Source of the DNA: Bimuria novae-zelandiae CBS 107.79
Taxonomy: Eukaryota; Ascomycota; Dothideomycetes; Pleosporales; Didymosphaeriaceae
DNA: 64,000 nucleotides
Direction of reading: 5' to 3'
Assembly (NCBI GenBank): GCA_010015655.1
Contig: ML976668.1
Span: 941,734 to 1,005,733, forward strand
The position numbers and the translations under genes were made by a program. This document shows, one piece after another, positions 57,782 through 64,000 of the stretch (positions within the stretch are counted from its first letter, which is position 1; every line of letters begins with the position of its first letter). Below the pieces are notes generated by a model. It was not told the origin of the DNA. It saw nothing but the letters and a program-made list of their open reading frames with translations, and did no database searches.

Positions 57782-57911
57782 TTAGAACATCTTATTTTGG
57801 TGTATGTCCGCCTATTTTCGATGAAATCGAGATGCACAGGTTTGGTGTTGCGACCCCTGCTAACATCCCTGCATCACGTGATTCATCGACTTTTTGAGAT
57901 TACCCTTTGTA

Positions 57912-58288
57912 GCCTGTTATGGCATCCGTCGGGCGCCTATGTTTATCATTTCGGCACCCACCATCATGCATCTGCATGAAGCGAGGTTTGAGCAGCGCTT
58001 CAGTATCTTGAGTCACCTGCTCGCTCATCCAATCAACCTTCGGCTCACTCAGTACGACTTTCCTAAACATGCCCGGCGTCAAATGGATAAAGTGCAACTC
58101 GTTTCTCAACTTTCATGGAGCAGAGGATCCGGATCTTCTCAACTCATTCTTTCGAATTCAACTTCTACTCTCAGGCTGTGCCTGCTTTTTCTGACCTGAA
58201 ATTTGTGCTGTGCACACTGCAACTTTACCAAAAAAAAAAAAAAAAAAGTAAATCAATACTCTACTTGATTCTTCACGATACCGACAAC
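57912..58288. other. Upstream region of the RSVRGK-repeat gene
   Basis: No gene. Contains an A19 run near 58230. The reading frame of the gene is open back to 58115, but that extension would translate the A run as poly-Lys. Confidence 0.45.
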
Positions 58289-58924
58289 ATGCGGTTCGCA
58301 CTCATCATCGCTATATTCGCTCTCACCGTCCTGACTACGCCAATTTCTAATCTCAAACTCAATGACGCTCCTGTTATTGCTGTGGAGACACGCCTAGTCC
58401 AAGCCCGCTCTGTCGAGAAAGTACCATTCCTACTCCGCTCTGAAGAGGATGAGCAAGCTGAGGACGAGGAGACCGATGCTCGCTCAGATCGTGGTAAGGA
58501 ATCACGATCTGTCCGAGACAAGTCTACACGTTCCGCCGGGAAGAAAGAAGGCGAAGAAGATAACATCGAGACACGCTCATTTCGTGGCAAGTCAACTCGC
58601 TCTGTACGTGGAAAGGCGACGCGCTCCACCGAAGAGGATGTAGATGACGAAGAAGAGAAAGAGGACATCAGGGAAGTTGAAGCACGATCAGTTCGTGGCA
58701 AGGCGTCTCGCTCAGTCCGCGGCAAGGCTACTCGCGATGCCGAAGCCGAACCTTCCGTCCGTGGCAAGGCTTCTCGCTCAGTCCACGGCAAGGAGACACG
58801 TAACGCTGAACACAGTACCAGGACCAGATCTGAACGGTCCACCTGGGCAAGCGGCCTCATCGAGGCCTTGAGGGCTCGCGGTTTCAGCAGTGCCACCCTC
58901 ATCAATGAACGACAACCCAACTGA
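58289..58924 (+). CDS. Small secreted charged repeat protein (RSVRGK repeats), candidate effector
   Basis: Single exon, 211 aa. Start at ATG 58289 chosen because it opens a clean signal peptide (MRFALIIAIFALTVLTTPIS); a further upstream ATG at 58115 would place poly-Lys before it. The mature part is hydrophilic, Arg/Lys/Glu/Asp-rich, without Cys. The unit RSVRGK(A/S)(S/T) recurs, usually as doublets, at about residues 65-80, 96-111, 133-148 and 156-171, separated by acidic spacers (EEDVDDEEEKED). The C-terminus (TWASGLIEALRARGFSSATL) is different and may be a helix. Not a family that I recognise. Secreted, small, repeat-bearing and next to transposons, so an effector or surface role is possible; this is inference only. 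Confidence 0.7.
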   Translation: MRFALIIAIFALTVLTTPISNLKLNDAPVIAVETRLVQARSVEKVPFLLRSEEDEQAEDEETDARSDRGKESRSVRDKSTRSAGKKEGEEDNIETRSFRGKSTRSVRGKATRSTEEDVDDEEEKEDIREVEARSVRGKASRSVRGKATRDAEAEPSVRGKASRSVHGKETRNAEHSTRTRSERSTWASGLIEALRARGFSSATLINERQPN

Positions 58925-59474
58925 AGGCCATAATCAAGCTATCTTGAGATCGGCCTACTCTACATCACAATGATTTAGTGCACTATTCATTGATCTCCAG
59001 GGGCGAAAAGTGGATAGGACAATTCTCACGTATCTCTTAATGCGTTTGTCATGCTCTAAAGAATAGACAATTCCCAGATTGGCGAGTGTGCCACATAGGC
59101 AGAGTAAGCGTATACCTAGTTCGACTTCGAGTTAATACAAGTCATCTCGCTGCGCATATTATGCTCCACAATATTTATGTAATGTAGCTGAAGAATCGTT
59201 TCAAGTTGTGTGCAGCCAGCCACGTCCCTGCGCCAAATTTTCCCTGTGTTGCTCCTTTGATAGTTTGGCGCTACTGATGGCTTCAGATCTAATTGAAGGA
59301 CGGCATGGGTTCTGCGATACAACGCCTTATGACGTACAGAGTGTTAATAAGCAAGTGTCTGTTCGCTCGCTCAGCCTCTCTTTCGAGGAATGAAACTTCA
59401 CTGTTCAGCCTTCTTATTCGGAGTGTCCTGTTCTGTCACTTGCCATCTAGCGTCGATGCAAGAATCGAATCACT
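58925..59474. other. Intergenic
   Basis: No convincing gene on either strand. Confidence 0.4.
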
Positions 59475-60585
59475 ATGGCTACAATCTTTTGCTGCTCATC
59501 TTTTACCCCGTATCGTCCACGGCCACTTGACCGTGATGGAAAGTTCACCGCATTTATCAACTGGAGTATGTCTCAGAAAACGTCTGCAGTCACCGACGGC
59601 ACTCCGTCAACAACAGTCAATTCTGCATCATATGCAGTTCAGTTAGTGAGAGAAAAGAACTTTGGTCCGCAAGAATCGGTTCGATACTTTGTTCCTACAG
59701 CAGGAAGCGATTTCGTTGAGACGTCGGAGGACAGCCTCATCGAAGCAAACATTGAAAAACTGAATTCGTGATCGACCATGCTGCGCTCTAGGTGAAAGTC
59801 GCTGGCTGATTATGACTACGTAGATTCAAGAACTTCAAGTGCTCTTCACACGATAAATTCTTCGAAGTAAACCTGTATCAGAAGAATCCAAGCAGTACCC
59901 ACCACTGGCGTTCCAACCTTGCACGACCATCCCGAGAGATCGACCTGGCGTTTCGACGACCGAATACGACAGCGCACTCAAGGATTGAAATCGGAACCTC
60001 AACAAGGAAAGGGGAGGGGAGACCGGAAGTAACAGTGTCTGGTGGAAGCGCTATTGCTCCTGAGCTTCGGGCATCGTCATCACCAACCTCAGTAAGGCCA
60101 CTGGGCAGGATTACACCCACCAATAGACATCTAACATGACACAGGAAGTGAACGGAAAAGATCTGGATAGGGCATTGCGTTTTGTGCTCCAGAAATTTGG
60201 TCAAGGTTCAGGTTTAGACAGCTTGGTTTCTTTATGCCTCGAAACGATCAGCGCAAAACTGAATTTGGATCTCGACCTCGAGTACTTGTGGAAGGCTAAG
60301 GTCAATAGCTCGAACATCGTCGTTCTTATGGCGGACTGCATCGAGGCAGAGGGTGGTATCAAAATTCAGAATGAAACACAGACCCAAGTTGAAGATTCTG
60401 TAATTTCAGTGATTCGTCATATCGAACAGGAGGACAGACTGAACGGGAAAATCAGATTGCAGAAAATCGTAGAGAGAGTGCACTCTATAGAACGCTCCAC
60501 TAAAAACTCCTACGATAATAACTATTGTACGTGGCTCTACAACTTCATTTTTGTGGTGGGCTTGAAAGCCCGGAGCGGGCGTTGA
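59475..60585 (+). CDS. Hypothetical protein, three-exon model
   Basis: Model: exons 59475-59767, 59824-60091, 60145-60585; 333 aa. Intron 2 (53 nt, donor GTAAGG, branch CTAAC, acceptor ACACAG) is convincing; intron 1 (56 nt, donor GTGATC, acceptor CGTAG) is weaker, but it joins two open frames in phase. Readable parts: NFGPQESVRYFVPTAGSDFV and DSLIEANIEKLN in exon 1, a basic exon 2, and in exon 3 LDRALRFVLQKFGQGSGLDS, LVSLCLETISAKLNLDLD and IRHIEQEDRLNGKIRLQKIV, helical in character. No family recognised. It lies directly upstream of an NB-ARC fragment on the same strand and might be its N-terminal domain if another exon joins them; I found no clean splice to prove this. Confidence 0.45.
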
Positions 60586-60641
60586 CTCCGGGCGTTCGGT
60601 GCACGGACACGGTACTCAGTCCCCGCCGGACCCAGCGCTAA

Positions 60642-61529
60642 CCTGCGGCCCTCCGCCTAGAGCGACGCGAGACTCCACCACAACCATTCATCGTAATACC
60701 CTTTGCGCAAGATGCGGACTTTGTCGAGCGAGGGACGCTACTCGACCAGCTCTGCAAGAAATGCGCGCTCCCCAACGCGAGGCTCGCGATTGTTGGCCTG
60801 GGCGGGGTAGGGTGAGCAGCACAAGCGCTTCTTTCACATAACTGGGCAGGACACTGACGGTCGTGCAGCGAGTCGGAGCTAGCCATCGAGCATGCCTACC
60901 GCACGCGTGAGCAGACGCCCGAGACGTGGATGCTTTGGGCGCACGCCAGCAACGCCGCCCGGCTTGAGCAGAGCTTCCGCGAGATCGCTGACTGCGTCAA
61001 GATCGCCGGACGTCAAGACGTGCAAGCCAACATCTTCAAGCTAGTGCACGACTGGCTGTGTGATAGCAAGCATCGATGGCTGCTTGTGCTAGACAACGTA
61101 GACGACGCCAGATTTCTACTCGATGTCCAGCCTGCCAGCTCGCAGACGGCAGCCAAACCGCTGCGCGAGTACCTGCCCCACTGTAAGCATAGGTCGATCC
61201 TTTTCACATCGCGAAGCGAAGAAGCGGCGAGAATGCTGGTGGACTATCACGATATCATCAGATTAGATCCTATGGACGAGGCGCAGTCGCTCGCGCTGCT
61301 TGACAAGAAGCTAGGAGCGCAAGCGGGCAAGAGCAACGGCGGTGACTTTGCTAAGCTGGCAACAGCGCTCGAGCACATGCCGCTCGCTATAGTGCAGGCT
61401 GCTGCATACATCTCGCAGAGAGCCCCGCTGTGCTCAGTGGCACAATACCTCGACCAGCTCAGGACCAGCGAGCGCAAGCGGACGAGTCTTAATCGTGATG
61501 GCGGACAGCTGCGAATAAGGAGGTTCTAG
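60642..61529 (+). pseudogene. NB-ARC (NLR-type) gene fragment, truncated
   Basis: Two exons, 60642-60811 and 60869-61529, joined across a 57-nt intron (donor GTGAGC, branch CTGAC, acceptor TGCAG); about 276 aa. This is the NB-ARC module of fungal NLR-like STAND proteins, involved in non-self recognition or cell-death signalling. Motifs: PFIVIPFAQDADFVERG before the P-loop; P-loop GLGGVGESELAIEHAYR, where the usual Lys is Glu; RWLLVLDNVDDA (Walker B); RSILFTSRSEEAA; and LEHMPLAIVQAAAYIS (GLPL). The frame ends soon after RDGGQLR, so the rest of NB-ARC and the C-terminal repeats are absent. The 5' end is uncertain (open from 60642; a possible acceptor CCTAG lies at 60660). Confidence 0.78.
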
Positions 61530-62135
61530 GGCTGCATGAGGATCAAGGATGAGCAATTACACACAGGGTCAGGTTGCTGGGTCGCTGCGCAGCGAAGACA
61601 CATGAGGTTTTCTGAGCGACGCGGCGAGAGCTATTCAATGGTAATCTATTTTTAGCCTTCACAGAAACATGAAATCAGGAACTGAATACGGCAACCAGAA
61701 AATGGGAACCTGAAAAAGGACCCGAATTTGGTCACAGTTGTCACAGGCCCACGAGCTCGGCAGCTAACATGGTTAGTATTGACAGAGGCTGCTCAGGGAG
61801 CGGAGAATCGGTTAGGTTTGGTTTGGTTTGGTCTTACGCCACTCGGGTGCCTTTCGGCCCGTAGGCTGCCTAAACTACTTCTGTCCCTTCCGGCCAATGG
61901 AATTCTGTCGAGTCCACGTTTCATTCTAAGCCCGCCGCGCTTCGTCCTCACCTTCCTGTATCAACTGTTGCCAACACTAGGTGTCCACCCAGAGATCCTC
62001 CTTACCCCTACCTGCACTGCGTCTCCGAGAGCAATTTCCCGGTCGTCGGCTTTCTTGTTACCGGCCAGTCGACTTCGAGTCCAAACGGGAGATATTGTGG
62101 GATTCTCCTGGAATGTCCAAGGTCAGAGTTTATGG
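61530..62135 (-). other. Probable 3' UTR of the LINE plus junction with the NB-ARC fragment
   Basis: No coding frame. On the minus strand it follows the LINE stop codon. A short run of GGTTTGGTTTGG-like repeats lies at about 61813-61830. The boundary of the LINE insertion cannot be fixed: I see no clear poly-A or target duplication. Confidence 0.4.
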
Positions 62136-64000
62136 TTAGCATAACCGTCCGGTGGCCATTGCAAATTCAATGGTCTGGTTGACTACGTCGAGATTTGGTT
62201 TCCAGGATTCGGCTTTCCCGTCCAAGAGCTCACCGGACGGAAGCCGCTGTTCAGATCGACCTCCTAGGAAGAAGGATAGATCTCCCCATCTGTTGCCTGC
62301 GACTTCCTGGAGCGTTTTGCGTTCTTCTTTCCACAGCGGGCATTCGAACACGAAATGGCGTACCGTTTCCGGCTGACGTCCCCGGCAGGTGCATCTGTCC
62401 GAATTGGTAGCACCTATCTTGGCCAAATAACTGTTTAACCGGCATTTCCCTGTGCGCAGTTGGCATAGCACTGCTGCTCTCTTGTAGGTTTGTAGATCAT
62501 AGATGCTTTTCGTATGCTTTCCAGGAAGTGCTGTGTCTATGTCGACCGGTTTCTCGAGCTTTATCTTCGGTATGCATGAGAGAGTCTTCTTGAGAGCTGC
62601 CGACAACGTAAGCCCAGGAATAGGGTCTAGGGTCCCTTCCGTTGCTTGCTTTGCCAGCTCATCTGCGATCTCGTCTCCCACTACCATAGCGTGAGCGGGG
62701 ACCCATTGGAGGCGGATATGTGGGCCTCCCCTTCTTTTAATTTCCATTGTGGTGTTTACAATCAGTCGGATCACCGCCTGGCCACTTTGGCGAGAGGGGC
62801 GCGACACTGCTCTGATCGCTGATTGACTGTCGCTCACTATCACATATGTGAGATCTCTGGCCTTGTTGCCAAATCGGGCGATCGTGTCGGGTGACCATAT
62901 CGCTGAAATGAGTTCCAGTGCGGCTTGAATTGCAGTGAGTTCGACATGGGTGGATGTGTATCCAGCGTTCTTCCCGATCTTTACCGCCTCGCGGTGTTCG
63001 ACTACCGAGTTGTCACTTCTTCTGACCGAATGATAGACCCCGACTCCTGCGTTGTGCCCTCGGTATGAGGCATCCACAAAAACTTTTAACTCGTCGGAGT
63101 CCTCTGCCCATTTTTGTGCTTCTTCTCCCTCGAGGATCTGTGCTTCTATCCCTTGTTGCCAAGGGGGTATGCAGAATGGATCGATTCTTTCCATCTCCGT
63201 GAGGTCGACCGATTCGAGTTGCATTGCGATGCGCTGGAGCGGCGACGGGAAACGCTTGTTTTTGGTATCTATTCCCGGACGCATTTTCCACCAGGGGTGG
63301 TTTACGGGAAGAGCGTGGCATTTGACCCAAAACTTATACTCCTGGCGGTGCATGCGGGCCGTGAGCTGCTCGATACCTGCTTCCATCTCGGCCCTGATTA
63401 GTGCCACTGTGCGGAAAGCTCCGATTATGGCTTGCGTGCCGATACGCTGTATCTGGTTTAGCATTTTAGTTGCACGACCTGTCAGACTTGTGGACCATAT
63501 TGGTGATGCGTAATCGACTGTAGGCGTTACGGTTGAGGTGAAAAGTTGCCTCGCCGTTCCTACGGTCATCCCTTTGATTTGCTTTAGTGCTAGCGCTGCC
63601 CTAATTCCTCTCTTAGCCGCTCTGGCCGTGTGTTGGCTAAATTGGAGTTTCTGGTCGAAAACTACTCCTAGGATCTTTACTTCTGTTTGTGGCCGTATCG
63701 CTTTTTCATTGACGAAGAGTGGGCTGCTCGATACTGTGTTGTTCCTGCGCGTGAAGTGGATGAAGGCCGTCTTATCAGCCTCGAAGGTGGCGTCGCTACT
63801 CCGTGCCCACTGTTCTGCTTTTGCTACTACCCTTCCTTGTAATAGGTTGGTGTTCTCTTCGTCCGACGCTCCGGTGACCCACGCTGTGTAGTCGTCTATA
63901 AATGCTATCGCCCTTTGTTGCGGTTTATTTTGGATGAAACCAAATCTGCGTTGAAGAAGAGAAACAGGATCGGGGAGAGTGAGGAACCCTAAGGTAAGCC
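62136..64000 (-). pseudogene. LINE (non-LTR retrotransposon) ORF2, 3' part, with broken RT
   Basis: Reads on the minus strand from beyond the window. Near 63940-64000 the RT motif GLP-stop-GSSLSPILFLFFNADL carries TAG where Gln is usual (63989-63991). The frame then shifts by about 63930. From there 590-odd codons are open to TAA 62136-62138: RT catalytic FIDD (about 63889-63903), RT thumb, then RNase H with FVDASYRG, THVELTAIQAALEL, VIVSDSQSAI and WVPAHAMVVGDEIADELAKQ holding its D-E-D-D residues, and a C-terminal zinc knuckle CTCRGRQPETVRHFVFEC. RNase H after RT is typical of the Tad1/I-type elements of fungi. Not RIP-degraded overall. Confidence 0.85.

Larger units (their letters stand above)
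56166..57909 (+). mobile_element. Mariner/Tc1-type DNA transposon containing the assembly gap
   Basis: TIRs of about 36 bp: left begins CAAAGGGTAATCTCAAAAAG, right is its reverse complement, differing at a single site (C/T). Both continue into ATCACGTGA. TA duplications at 56164-56165 and 57910-57911. Low TIR divergence and normal composition suggest a recent, non-RIPed copy. About 1 kb of its middle is unknown sequence. Confidence 0.9.

Noticed and set aside
58273..58920. 215-codon minus-strand ORF
   Set aside because: Antisense shadow created by the repeats of the RSVRGK-repeat gene; Ser/Arg-rich without a domain.

Overview
The window looks like a scaffold from a filamentous ascomycete, most likely a dothideomycete (Pleosporales-like). 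The evidence is short 48-147 nt GT-AG introns with CTGAC/CTAAC branch sites, a GPI-type cell-wall protein, a fungal DENN protein, a DUF3176-type protein, a fungal NB-ARC protein, and a long AT-rich block that carries the marks of repeat-induced point mutation (RIP). The genus is inference.

Region 1 (1-20,000) is gene-bearing, with balanced base composition. In order: the 5' part of a secreted Ser/Pro-rich repeat wall protein (-), a doubtful 77-codon gene (-), a 197-bp MITE, a 4.3-kb stretch without a convincing gene, an ankyrin-repeat protein (+), COX18 (-) and ALG11 (+) sharing a 188-bp divergent promoter, a GPI-anchored cell-wall protein (-), and a five- or four-exon DENN-domain protein (-). 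About 2.5 kb without genes follows.

Region 2 (20,036-53,610) is a stack of nested transposable elements, mostly RIP-degraded. Exact target-site duplications (TSDs) let me order the insertions. Gypsy-B (-, from 20,922, broken at 33,636) received a 173-bp solo LTR (TSD CCGTT) and a short LTR element 'S' (TSD ATTAT). Copia-C (-, TSD ATACG) then landed five bases from the end of the left LTR of S. Next to this lies Copia-A (+, 33,637-53,610). It was entered in gag by Copia-B (-, TSD TAAAT) and in pol by Gypsy-A (+, TSD TTATT), and Gypsy-A was entered by a pogo/Fot1-like transposon (TSD TA). A separate 0.88-kb terminal-inverted-repeat element sits at the left edge. Both Gypsy elements carry an antisense ORF between the chromodomain and the 3' LTR.

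Region 3 (53,611-64,000) has normal composition but is accessory in character: a DUF3176-type gene cut off by the Copia-A LTR and carrying two frame breaks; a mariner-type transposon holding a 1,000-N assembly gap; a small secreted protein with RSVRGK repeats; an unrecognised three-exon gene; a truncated NB-ARC (NLR-type) gene whose P-loop lysine reads as glutamate; and the 3' part of a non-LTR retrotransposon (reverse transcriptase, RNase H, zinc knuckle) running off the right edge.

COX18 (mitochondrial membrane insertion) and ALG11 (N-glycan assembly) are housekeeping genes. The wall proteins and the candidate secreted repeat protein are surface or secreted products. The right arm is a fast-evolving accessory patch next to RIP-prone repeats.
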